Both the position numbers and the translations under genes were made by a program. Shown here piece after piece: positions 47,221-55,192 of a DNA stretch of 64,000 bases. Each line of letters starts with the position of its first letter. Within the stretch, counting starts at the first letter, position 1. The DNA comes from Tistrella mobilis (lineage in GTDB: Bacteria; Pseudomonadota; Alphaproteobacteria; Tistrellales; Tistrellaceae). The notes under the pieces are model-generated. The model had not been told where the DNA came from. It saw only the letters and a program-made list of their open reading frames with translations, and did not search any database. The stretch spans positions 248,001 to 312,000 of the forward strand of contig NZ_JBBIAB010000007.1 in the NCBI RefSeq assembly GCF_039634785.1, in the 5' to 3' direction.

Positions 47221-48138
47221 ATGACCCAGATCCTGCGCACGCCCGATGCGCGCTTCCTGGACCTGCCCGGCTGGTCCTATGTGCCGCATTACCTCGACGA
47301 TCTGCCCGGCTATGAAGGCATCCGCATCGCATATGTCGACGAGCCGGCCGCCGTCGCCGATGCCGGGGCCGACGCGCCGACCTTTCTCTGCCTGCACGGC
47401 CAGCCGAGCTGGAGCTATCTCTATCGCCGCATGATCCCCCAGCTGGTCGCGCGCGGCCGGGTGGTGGCGCCCGATCTGATCGGCTTCGGCCGCTCCGACA
47501 AGCTGACCGACGACCGCGCCTATGGCTTTCTGTTTCACCGCGGCATGCTGGTGGAGCTGATCAAGCGGCTGAACCTCCACAACATCATCCTGGTGGTGCA
47601 GGATTGGGGCGGGCTGCTGGGCCTGACGCTGCCGCCCGAGATGCCGGAACGCTTCCAGGGGCTTCTGGTCATGAACACCGCCCTCGGCACCGGCGACCGG
47701 CCGCTGGGCAAGGGGTTCGAGGCCTGGCGCGATTTCGTCGCCAAGAGCCCGGATTTCTCGATCTCGAAACTTTTCCAGCGCGGCTGTCCGCATCTGACGC
47801 CGGAAGAGGCCGCCGCCTATGACGCCCCCTATCCCGACGACAGCTATCGGGCGGGTGCCCGGGTCTTCCCGTCGCTGGTCCCCGATCATCCGGATGCCGA
47901 AGGGGCGCCGCTGTCGCGTGCCGCCCGCGACTGGTGGCGATCGGACTGGTCGGGCCGGTCGTCGATGGTGATCGGCATGGCCGACCCGGTGCTGGGCAAG
48001 CCGGCGATGACCGCCCTGCAGCAGGTGATCCGGGGCTGCCCGCCGCCGATCGAGGTCGAAGACGGCGGACATTTCGTCCAGGAATGGGCCGATGCCTTCA
48101 TGCCGCAGGCGCTCGACCCGCTCTTCCCTGCAAAGTGA
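47221..48138 (+). CDS. Haloalkane dehalogenase (HLD-I type)
   Basis: Hydrolyses carbon-halogen bonds to alcohol and halide. The 305-residue alpha/beta-hydrolase has HGQPSWSYLYRRM (oxyanion and halide region), nucleophile Asp128 followed by halide-binding Trp129 in VVQDWGGLLGLTLP, the acid Asp255 in GMADPVLG and His284 in GGHFVQE. The acid after beta-strand 7 and overall pattern match DhlA-like enzymes. GGAG precedes ATG 47221. No plasmid or transposon genes are nearby, so it appears chromosomal and native. Substrate range unknown. Confidence 0.92.
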   Translation: MTQILRTPDARFLDLPGWSYVPHYLDDLPGYEGIRIAYVDEPAAVADAGADAPTFLCLHGQPSWSYLYRRMIPQLVARGRVVAPDLIGFGRSDKLTDDRAYGFLFHRGMLVELIKRLNLHNIILVVQDWGGLLGLTLPPEMPERFQGLLVMNTALGTGDRPLGKGFEAWRDFVAKSPDFSISKLFQRGCPHLTPEEAAAYDAPYPDDSYRAGARVFPSLVPDHPDAEGAPLSRAARDWWRSDWSGRSSMVIGMADPVLGKPAMTALQQVIRGCPPPIEVEDGGHFVQEWADAFMPQALDPLFPAK

Positions 48139-48175
48139 CGCCGCCTGTCGCGGCCGGACAAGGGGTGGTTGCCCC

Positions 48176-49585
48176 CTATTCGGCCGCGACCATCGCCCGC
48201 ACCGCCGGGTTCAGATAGGCATCGAAGCAGGTGGCGACGCGCTGCACATCCGGGGTCATGCCCGCCGGCACCGTCAGCCGCCAGCCGTCGCGCACCACCA
48301 CGCCCCGCGCCTCCAGCGGCGCCAGCTGCGCAAAGGCATCGGCAAGCTCTGCAGGGTCGCGGCCCTGCCCGGCGGCGACCGCCGCCACATCGACCGCGTG
48401 GTCGCACATCAGCCGCTCGATCACCGCCCGGCGCAGCAGATCGTCGGCGGTGACGGCGACGCCGCGCACCGTGCCGAGCCGGCCGGCGGCGATCGCCTCG
48501 CGCCAGGCCCGGACATCGGTGGTGTTCTGGACATAGCCGCCCGGCAGGTCGCCGATCGCCGACGGGCCGAAGCCCAGAATGGCGGTCGCCATGTCGGTGG
48601 TATAGCCCTGGAAATTGCGCCGCAGCCGGCCGGCACGCTGGGCCACCGCCAGCGAATCGTCAGGCCGCGCGAAATGGTCGAGCCCGATGCCGGCATAGCC
48701 GGCCGCGATCAGCCGCCGGGCGGCCGCCTCGGCCTGTTCCAGCCGCTCGACCGCGCCGGGCAGGGCCTGCTCGGGCACCAGGCGCTGATGTGGCTTCATG
48801 GTCGGCACATGGGCATAGCCGAACAGCGCCACCCGATCGGGGGCCAGGGTCAGCACCTGATCGACGGTGGCGATCACGCCGTCGACGGTCTGGTGGGGCA
48901 GGCCGTGGACCAGATCGATGTTGATCGCATGGATCCCGCGCGCGCGCAGTTCCTGCACCGCCTGTGCGGTCGCCTCGGCCGGCTGGATGCGGTTGATCGC
49001 CTTCTGAACCTCGGGGTCCAGATCCTGCACGCCCAGGCTCGCCCGGTTGACGCCGGCCGTCGCCCAGGCATCCAGCCGGGCCGGATCCAGGTCGCGCGGA
49101 TCGATCTCCAGCGCGATTTCGGCATCGGTTCCGATGTCGAAGGCGCGGGTCAGGGTCCGGAAGATCAGGTCGATGTCACCCGGCTCCAGGATGGTCGGGC
49201 TGCCGCCGCCGAAATGCAGATGGCTGACCCGGTGCCGCCGGCCCAGCATCTCCGCCACCATCTCGATCTCGGCCACCAGGCTGCGGACATAGGCCTCGAT
49301 GGGTCCGCGCACATTCACCACCCGGGTGTGGCAGCCGCAGAACCAGCACAGCGTGTCGCAGAACGGCACATGGACATAGATCGAAACCGGCTCGTCCGCC
49401 GGCACCGCCCGCATCCAGGCCGCCGCCTGATCCGGCCCGACCGCGGCATCGAACTGCAGGGCGGTGGGATAGCTGGTATAGCGCGGCAGACGCGCGGCCC
49501 GCAGGGCCGTCTGCGTCGCCTCGTCCCCGCGCGGCGCGGCGCGGGATGTCTGCACGGCGGGGCGGAGTTCGACGACGGTTGCCAT
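48176..49585 (-). CDS. hemN: Oxygen-independent coproporphyrinogen III oxidase
   Basis: Radical SAM enzyme decarboxylating coproporphyrinogen III to protoporphyrinogen IX without oxygen. The 469-residue protein has CDTLCWFCGC (Cys76, Cys80, Cys83, Cys85), the CxxxCxxCxC form of genuine HemN, plus HFGGGSPTIL and the preceding TSYPTA. Its promoter holds two FNR-type boxes, consistent with low-oxygen induction. GAGGTG precedes the ATG. Confidence 0.95.
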   Translation of the reverse strand: MATVVELRPAVQTSRAAPRGDEATQTALRAARLPRYTSYPTALQFDAAVGPDQAAAWMRAVPADEPVSIYVHVPFCDTLCWFCGCHTRVVNVRGPIEAYVRSLVAEIEMVAEMLGRRHRVSHLHFGGGSPTILEPGDIDLIFRTLTRAFDIGTDAEIALEIDPRDLDPARLDAWATAGVNRASLGVQDLDPEVQKAINRIQPAEATAQAVQELRARGIHAINIDLVHGLPHQTVDGVIATVDQVLTLAPDRVALFGYAHVPTMKPHQRLVPEQALPGAVERLEQAEAAARRLIAAGYAGIGLDHFARPDDSLAVAQRAGRLRRNFQGYTTDMATAILGFGPSAIGDLPGGYVQNTTDVRAWREAIAAGRLGTVRGVAVTADDLLRRAVIERLMCDHAVDVAAVAAGQGRDPAELADAFAQLAPLEARGVVVRDGWRLTVPAGMTPDVQRVATCFDAYLNPAVRAMVAAE

Positions 49586-49651
49586 GGGCGTTCACCTCTC
49601 CGGGCGTGACCTTGATTGCCATGATCCTGCCCGGACCGCCGCGGGGCTTCC

Positions 49652-49665
49652 TTGCGCAAGATCAA
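49652..49665. promoter_or_regulatory. Weaker FNR-type box (TTGCG-N4-ATCAA)
   Basis: Matches TTGAT-N4-ATCAA at eight of ten positions, 67 bases before the hemN start and 79 bases from the perfect box. Inferred FNR/Anr/FnrL site. Confidence 0.5.
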
Positions 49666-49730
49666 AAACGGCAATTCCAGAACGGGACGCCCGCAGGCGG
49701 CGCGACATCCGGTCGCATCCATGCCGGAGG

Positions 49731-49744
49731 TTGATCCAGATCAA
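49731..49744. promoter_or_regulatory. Perfect FNR box TTGATCCAGATCAA
   Basis: Exact TTGAT-N4-ATCAA in the 304-base divergent region between hemN and ompW. Both gene types are classically controlled by oxygen-sensing FNR proteins. Confidence 0.8.
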
Positions 49745-49889
49745 CGCCCGAAAAAGGACACAGGCGCTTTATGAGGGCCATCGACCGGTGACGTATCGGA
49801 GAGTTCCGGACCACCGGCTGCAGGGCGGGCCGTGCATGACAAGGCCGCCGCAGTCCGGCCGGTGACCGCTGCCAACGAAGGCCAGATCA

Positions 49890-50555
49890 ATGACCACCAC
49901 GCTCAACAAAGCCCCCCGCGCCCTGAAGGCCGCCGGCCTCGCCGCCCTCGTCGCCGCCGGCACTCTTGCCGGCGCTCTTGCCGGTGCGGCCCCCGCCGCC
50001 GCCGAAGAGAAGAGCCCCTGGATGCTGCGTGTCCGCGGTGTGGCCGTGGTCCCCGACGAGGGCGCATCGATCAGCCCGATCGGCGGCGACGTCTCGATCG
50101 ACAATTCGGTCATCCCCGAGCTGGACATCACCTATTTCGCCACCCAGAACATCGCCTTCGAGCTGATCCTGGGCACCACCAAGCATGATGTCCGCGCCAA
50201 GGGCACCTCGGTCGGCGGCGTCGATCTCGGCAGCGTCTGGCTGCTGCCCCCCACCCTGACTGCGCAGTACCACTTCATTCCGGACGGCAAGATCCGTCCC
50301 TATGTCGGCGCCGGCGTGAACTACACCGTGTTCTACAACGAGGACACCCCGGCCGGCATCGACATCGACTATGACAATGGCTTCGGCTTCGCCCTGCAGG
50401 CCGGTGTCGACTTCGCGATCGACGACCACTGGGTGGCCAATATCGATGTGAAGAAGCTGTTCCTGAACACCGACGTCACGATCAACAACTCGATCAAGGC
50501 CGATGTCGACATCGACCCGTGGCTGTTCGGCGTGGGTGTCGGCTACCGGTTCTGA
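49890..50555 (+). CDS. ompW: OmpW-family outer membrane protein
   Basis: A 221-residue eight-stranded outer-membrane barrel. Signal peptide to about residue 38 (APAAA-EE), then SPWMLRVRGVAVVPDE, PELDITYFATQNIAFELILGTT, PYVGAGVNYTVFY and the C-terminal VGVGYRF with terminal Phe for barrel insertion. It likely admits small hydrophobic molecules. Shares an FNR-box promoter with hemN. Confidence 0.94.
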   Translation: MTTTLNKAPRALKAAGLAALVAAGTLAGALAGAAPAAAEEKSPWMLRVRGVAVVPDEGASISPIGGDVSIDNSVIPELDITYFATQNIAFELILGTTKHDVRAKGTSVGGVDLGSVWLLPPTLTAQYHFIPDGKIRPYVGAGVNYTVFYNEDTPAGIDIDYDNGFGFALQAGVDFAIDDHWVANIDVKKLFLNTDVTINNSIKADVDIDPWLFGVGVGYRF

Positions 50556-50582
50556 TCCATCGGCCGGCCACTGCGACGAACC

Positions 50583-50620
50583 GCGTGCGGTCCCGACACT
50601 GCCCTGTCGGGACCGCACGC
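50583..50620 (+). terminator. Terminator after ompW
   Basis: A 16-base perfect stem (50583-50598 with 50605-50620) with loop CTGCCC, 27 bases after the ompW stop. No T-run, but a very stable hairpin. Confidence 0.75.
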
Positions 50621-50915
50621 AGACCCGCCCGACCCGTTCCGCCGGCACAAGGGGATGTGAACCCGGAACGGATCGGTACATCGACCATAATCGCCTCAGG
50701 CGGCTGGTCGATATGTGACGAGCATAAGGCGTCGGTCAGACCGGCGTCTTGCCGTCGCGTGTACAAAAGCTTTCGACCGGGTGACCTGAAAGGCGAAACA
50801 CCGTTCGCGTGTGATGCAATATGCATCATCACGGCGTTTGCCATTGCATGCTCTTTTCTCCACGACATCCAATATGCCGTTGGCACTTGTTCAGGTCGTG
50901 GAGCGCAAAGTCATC
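50621..50915. other. AraC upstream region
   Basis: About 295 bases between the ompW terminator and the chosen AraC start, more AT-rich than its surroundings from about 50680. In-frame ATGs at 50811 and 50874 could extend the AraC protein. No clear operator seen. Confidence 0.4.
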
Positions 50916-51881
50916 ATGGGGGTCCGGATCCTCGACCTGGATTGCCGGTCACTGCCAGGTGTTGAGCGGTGGCGCGAAGCGGTCACCGATATCTATTGCT
51001 CGTTCGACGTCATTCCCGACCGTCAGCCCTTCCATGCCCGGATTGTCGAAAGACGGGTCGGGCCATTGTCGCTGACCAGATTCACCTGCGACGACTGCAC
51101 CGTGATCCGGAGCGAGGCGCACATCCGGCAGGACGAGGTGGCCGGGTTTTCCGTGTCGATACCGGTGTCGGGCCGGATGATCCATTGCCAGGGCGACAGA
51201 TCCGGCTATGTCCGCCCGGGCGAGGCGCTCGTCACCGATCTGTCCCGCCCTTACGGTTTTCGATGCGTCGAGGGCCTGACGAGCGTCTGCGTGAAGATCC
51301 CGCCGGCGGTGACATGTTCGGGCGGCGGTTTCGCGGTCGCACCCGCCGTGACCGACGGGCAGCGTGCCGCAGACCCTGCCCTGCTGCAGGCGGTGACCGC
51401 CATGATCGACGCCCTGCTTGAGGCCCCGAAACCGGTCGACCAGCGACGCGCCGAACACGCCGCCCGGGCCCTGCTTGACCTGATCGCCCTGATGTTCGCA
51501 GCCCCCCCCGCCGCCGCCCCGCCCACCCCGGGGCTGACCGCGCTGCGCCGGCGGGCCGAAGCCCTGATCCGTGCCGAGGCCACCGATCCCGGCCTGACGC
51601 CCCAGGCCGTGGCGGAACGGCTGGGCATCAGCCCCGGCTATCTGCATCGGGCGATGCGCGGCAGCGGCCATACGGTCCAGACGCTGATCCGCGAGACCCG
51701 GATCGCCGCCGGCCTCCACATGCTGATGGATCCGGGGAAGAGCGATCTGACCATCGCCCGGATCGCCTATGAGGCCGGTTTCGCCAGCCATGCCGCCTTC
51801 ACCGACGCCGTCCGCCGCCGCCACGGCCGCACCCCGCGCGAGGTTCGCGATCAGGCGCTGCGCCGTGGCAATCCCGGCTGA
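50916..51881 (+). CDS. AraC-family regulator with NphR/FeaR-like N-terminal domain
   Basis: A roughly 321-residue regulator. The N-terminal cupin-like domain (WREAVTDIYCSFDVIPDRQPFHARIVERRVGPLSL, then FSVSIPVSGRM) resembles the AraC-binding-2 type of aromatic and amine catabolism regulators. The C-terminal DNA-binding domain has LTPQAVAERLGISPGYLHRAM and TIARIAYEAGFASHAAFTDAVRRRHGRTPREVR. The start is unsure: GGAG lies twelve bases before ATG 50916. It is convergent with the HisD paralogue operon. Target unknown. Confidence 0.88.
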   Translation: MGVRILDLDCRSLPGVERWREAVTDIYCSFDVIPDRQPFHARIVERRVGPLSLTRFTCDDCTVIRSEAHIRQDEVAGFSVSIPVSGRMIHCQGDRSGYVRPGEALVTDLSRPYGFRCVEGLTSVCVKIPPAVTCSGGGFAVAPAVTDGQRAADPALLQAVTAMIDALLEAPKPVDQRRAEHAARALLDLIALMFAAPPAAAPPTPGLTALRRRAEALIRAEATDPGLTPQAVAERLGISPGYLHRAMRGSGHTVQTLIRETRIAAGLHMLMDPGKSDLTIARIAYEAGFASHAAFTDAVRRRHGRTPREVRDQALRRGNPG

Positions 51882-51896
51882 ACCGGTCGCCCGCAT

Positions 51897-51936
51897 CGCG
51901 ATCAGCGCTTAAGCCGGACCGCGATCAGCGCTTGAG
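51897..51936. repeat. Tandem duplication of the HisD-paralogue gene end
   Basis: CGCGATCAGCGCTTAAG at 51897-51913 repeats, with one mismatch, at 51920-51936, where it includes the stop codon of the HisD paralogue. Period 23 bases. Confidence 0.7.
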
Positions 51937-53247
51937 CAGCGCGTCACGCACCCCGGAGACCGCCGCGGCATGGGCTTCGAAGCCCTCGTAGCGGGCCAGC
52001 ACGCCGGCATGGCGGGCAAGCTCCGGATAGGCCCGGGCGGTGACATAGCCGACCGAGGACCGCTTCATGTAGTCGAAGACCGACAGCGGCGAGAAGGTGC
52101 GGGCGGCGGCATTGGTCGGCAGCACGGCATTGGGGCCGAGCACGAAATTGCCGAGCGTCACCGGGGTACGGTTGCCGAGCAGAATCTCGCCCGCATTCAC
52201 CAGCCGTCCCAGATGGGCGAAGGGCTCGTCGCCCAGCACTTCCAGATGTTCCGGCGCATAGTCGTTGACGAAGGCATAGGCCGCTTCCAGATCCGGCGCC
52301 AGCACCACGCCGCCGCGCGGACCGGTGAGCACGGTGGTCGAGAAACCGCGACGCTGCTCGCCCATCTTCGCCCAGTAGCCGTCGAGGGCCGCGATCGCAT
52401 CCTCGGCGACCTTGCGGCTGGTGGTGACCAGATAGGCCGAGCTGTCGGGGCCGTGCTCCGCCTCGACCAGCAGGTCGAGCGCCGCCAGCCGCCCATCCGC
52501 CGTATCGTCGGCGAAGATGATCGCCTCGCTCGGCCCGGCGGGGATGCCGGGATCGATCACATCCGACAGCAGGCGCTTGGCCGCCACCACCCAGGGGCTG
52601 CCGGGGCCCACGATCTTCACCGCCTTGCAGACGGTTTCGGTGCCATAGGCCACCGCCGCGACACCCTGGGCGCCACCGCATTTGTAGACGGTCTCGACAC
52701 CGGCGAGCCGTGCCGCAACCAGCGTCGCCGCATCGACCTCGCCATCGGGACCGGGCGGCGTGATGATCGAAATCTCGGGCACGCCCGCCACCACCGCCGG
52801 CACCGTGGTCATCATCACCACGCTCGGGAACGAGCCCTTGCCCCGCGGCACATAGCAGGCGACCGACGGGATCGGCAGGAAGCGGTCACCGGCGAAAGCA
52901 CCGGGGCGCACCTCGTGCAGCCACATCTCTTCGGGCTTCTGGTCCTGATGGAAACGGCGGATGTTGTCGACCGCAAAGCGGATCGCCTCGATCACCTCGG
53001 GCTCGACCTGATCGAAGGCCCGGTCAAAGGCCTCGGGCTCGACCCGGATCCGGGCGGGGTCGACCGGGGCCCTGTCGAAATCGCGGGCGAAGCGGGCGAG
53101 CGCCGCATCGCCTTCGCTGCGCACCGCCTCGATGATCGGCCGGACCTTGTCGAGGAAGGGACCGAGATCGCTTTCGGCACGCTTGAGCAGGTCGGCGCGG
53201 GCGGCGGCGTCGAGGGTCGAGAGGTCGTGGAGGTTGACGGCCGGCAT
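51925..53247 (-). CDS. Histidinol dehydrogenase paralogue with altered zinc ligands
   Basis: A 440-residue member of the HisD family, which oxidises alcohols to acids with NAD. The catalytic pair Glu333-His334 is kept (YAPEHL). Aligned to E. coli HisD, zinc ligand Gln259 becomes Glu262, His262 is kept as His265, Asp360 becomes Asn367 (GNFVLGPNAVLPT for GDYASGTNHVLPT), substrate-site His367 becomes Ala374, and His419 is kept as His426. This argues against histidinol as substrate. It ends an ABC transporter operon, as do catabolic relatives such as sulfopropanediol dehydrogenase HpsN. GAGGAG precedes the ATG. Annotation as hisD would probably be misleading. Confidence 0.85.
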   Translation of the reverse strand: MPAVNLHDLSTLDAAARADLLKRAESDLGPFLDKVRPIIEAVRSEGDAALARFARDFDRAPVDPARIRVEPEAFDRAFDQVEPEVIEAIRFAVDNIRRFHQDQKPEEMWLHEVRPGAFAGDRFLPIPSVACYVPRGKGSFPSVVMMTTVPAVVAGVPEISIITPPGPDGEVDAATLVAARLAGVETVYKCGGAQGVAAVAYGTETVCKAVKIVGPGSPWVVAAKRLLSDVIDPGIPAGPSEAIIFADDTADGRLAALDLLVEAEHGPDSSAYLVTTSRKVAEDAIAALDGYWAKMGEQRRGFSTTVLTGPRGGVVLAPDLEAAYAFVNDYAPEHLEVLGDEPFAHLGRLVNAGEILLGNRTPVTLGNFVLGPNAVLPTNAAARTFSPLSVFDYMKRSSVGYVTARAYPELARHAGVLARYEGFEAHAAAVSGVRDALLKR

Positions 53248-53261
53248 GGCGCAGGACTCCT

Positions 53262-53291
53262 CAGGGACAGAAGGGCGCAGGGACAGAAAGG
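53262..53291. repeat. Short tandem repeat between permease and HisD-paralogue genes
   Basis: CAGGGACAGAAGG (53262-53274) is repeated as CAGGGACAGAAAGG (53278-53291) in the 45-base gap between the two genes. Confidence 0.7.
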
Positions 53292-53292
53292 C

Positions 53293-54105
53293 TCATTTCG
53301 AGCGCAGGAACAGGTCGAGCCCGACCAGCTTGTCGAGAGCCCGGATGGCGAGGGCGGCGACCAGGATATAGACCACCGACACCGCCGCGAGATCCGGCGT
53401 GATCACGCTGCGGATCGAATTGTAGATCTGCACCGGCAGGGTCACGATGCGCGCATCGACCAGCAGCAGGCTGACCAGGAACTCGTTGAAGGCGAGCACG
53501 AACATCAGCAGCGCACCGGTGATCACCCCCGGCATCACCGCCGGCAGGGTGACGGTCAGGAAGGTCTGCACCGGCGGCGCGCCGCAATTGGCCGCCGCAT
53601 TCTCAAGATCGGGGTCGAGCGCGTTCACCGAGGCGCCCACCGCCCAGATCATGAAGGGCAGGTTGATCACCGCACAGGCAAGCCCCACCGGCCAGAGCTG
53701 GCCCAGAATGCCGATCCGCCCGAAGAGCAGCATCATGCCGATGCCCGAGGCGATCAGCGGCACGGTGAAGGGCAGCAGCAGATAGACCTGAAGCGTCCGC
53801 CCGAAGGCGATCCGCCAGCGGGCGAGCGCGATGGCGGCCAGCGTGCCCGCCGGCAGGCTGATCAGCGTGCAGACCACCGCCACCCAGAGCGACCGCCAGA
53901 AAGCCTGACGCAGTTCATAGGCGCCGACCACCTTTTCGTACCATTGCAGCGACAGGCCGTCGGGCGGAAAGGTCACGATATTGCCGGCGGTGAACGAGGC
54001 GCCGAGCACGATCAGGGTCGGCAGGGCCAGGATCAGCAGATCGAAGCCGATCACCGACCAGAGCAGCAGCCGCTTGGAGCGGGGGGTATTGCCGGCAGCG
54101 CTCAT
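53293..54105 (-). CDS. ABC transporter permease, PotC-like
   Basis: A 270-residue inner-membrane permease with about six helices. The EAA-type cytoplasmic loop reads ENAAANCGAPPVQTFLTVTLPAVMPGVITGALLMF, the ATPase contact site of spermidine/putrescine and iron(III)-type importers. Its ATG overlaps the stop of the PotB-like gene as ATGA. The ligand is set by the upstream receptor. Confidence 0.92.
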   Translation of the reverse strand: MSAAGNTPRSKRLLLWSVIGFDLLILALPTLIVLGASFTAGNIVTFPPDGLSLQWYEKVVGAYELRQAFWRSLWVAVVCTLISLPAGTLAAIALARWRIAFGRTLQVYLLLPFTVPLIASGIGMMLLFGRIGILGQLWPVGLACAVINLPFMIWAVGASVNALDPDLENAAANCGAPPVQTFLTVTLPAVMPGVITGALLMFVLAFNEFLVSLLLVDARIVTLPVQIYNSIRSVITPDLAAVSVVYILVAALAIRALDKLVGLDLFLRSK

Positions 54106-55100
54106 GCCCCGCCTCCTTTTGCGGGCGCCCGCCCGCCCATGCCGAGCGTGCCGGCACCGGCGATCGCCAGAATGATGCCGACGATGGTGCTGCCGAGGAA
54201 GGTGAGCACGATGGCGAGCGCCGCCCCGAGCCCGCTGTCCGAAATCCGGAAGAAGGCGTCGTAGATGGCGTTGGCCGCGAAGTCGTTGGTGCCACCGCCC
54301 AGGATATTGGGGATGGCGAAATCGGTGAGGGTCAGCGTGAAGACCACCACCCCGGCCGCGATCAGCCCCGGGCGGGCCATGGGCAGCACCACGGTCGCGA
54401 AGCCCCGCCACCAGTTGGCACCAAGCGAGGACGCCGCCATCTCCACCTCCTCGCCGATCGCGGTGATCGCGGGCGCGATCAGCAGCACGGCGAAGGGCAG
54501 CATGTATTGCACCAGCCCGAACAGGATGGTCTCGTAGGTGTAGATCAGCTTCAGCGGCTCGAAGCCGAGGCCGGTGATTGCGCCGTTCACGATGCCCCTG
54601 GCGCCCAGGATGATCAGCCAGCCATAGGCACGGACCACCTGGCCGATGAAGAAGGGCAGGAACAGGCTGATCAGCAGCACCCGCCGTATCACCGGCGAGG
54701 GCGTGCGCACCATCACATAGGCATAGGGGAAGGCGAGCAGCAGGGTCGCCACGGTGACGATCACCCCCGCCAGCAGGCTGCGCCAGATGACGGTCGCATA
54801 GATCGGCCGGTCGATCAGCTGCGCGTAATTGCCGAGGCTCATCGCCTCGGCCGGCAGGAAGGTCGCCGTGTCGAGCACGTGCAGACTGTCGGACGCCATG
54901 TCGACCAGACCCCAGACCAGCACCGCGACCAGAAGGATGGCGGGGGCAAGGAACAGGGCCGGCACGACCAGCTCGGGCCGTTTCGGGCGGATCAGCCCCA
55001 CGACAGCCTCGGCCGCATCGAGCAGCCGCCAGGACAGCGGATAGGCGCGTTTCGACGGGCGGAGCATGGCGGCGACCGGCATCCTCGGAAGATGTGTCAC
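54102..55100 (-). CDS. ABC transporter permease, PotB-like
   Basis: A 332-residue permease with six to seven helices and EAA loop EMAASSLGANWWRGFATVVLPMARPGLIAAG. It has a longer N-terminus (about 45 residues before the first helix) than the PotC-like partner. It follows the receptor gene after a gap holding strong hairpins and is coupled to the second permease by a four-base overlap. Confidence 0.92.
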   Translation of the reverse strand: MTHLPRMPVAAMLRPSKRAYPLSWRLLDAAEAVVGLIRPKRPELVVPALFLAPAILLVAVLVWGLVDMASDSLHVLDTATFLPAEAMSLGNYAQLIDRPIYATVIWRSLLAGVIVTVATLLLAFPYAYVMVRTPSPVIRRVLLISLFLPFFIGQVVRAYGWLIILGARGIVNGAITGLGFEPLKLIYTYETILFGLVQYMLPFAVLLIAPAITAIGEEVEMAASSLGANWWRGFATVVLPMARPGLIAAGVVVFTLTLTDFAIPNILGGGTNDFAANAIYDAFFRISDSGLGAALAIVLTFLGSTIVGIILAIAGAGTLGMGGRAPAKGGGA

Positions 55101-55105
55101 GGATC

Positions 55106-55135
55106 GGGCGGCACCGGATTGCGCCGGTGCCGCCC
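55106..55135 (-). other. Stabilising hairpin between receptor and permease genes
   Basis: A 12-base perfect stem (55106-55117 with 55124-55135) with loop ATTGCG lies just before the PotB-like start. Hairpins at this position in ABC operons commonly protect the receptor message and raise receptor over permease; inferred here. Confidence 0.6.
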
Positions 55136-55136
55136 C

Positions 55137-55192
55137 CAGGGCGTCAGCCCTGAATGACCCCTAATATTCCGCAGGGCGTCAGCCCTGCATGA
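55137..55192. repeat. Tandem duplication of the receptor gene end, each copy a hairpin
   Basis: A 21-base unit at 55172-55192, containing the receptor stop codon, is repeated at 55137-55157 with one mismatch. Each copy contains the self-complementary CAGGGC-GTCA-GCCCTG, so two hairpins follow the gene. Confidence 0.75.
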
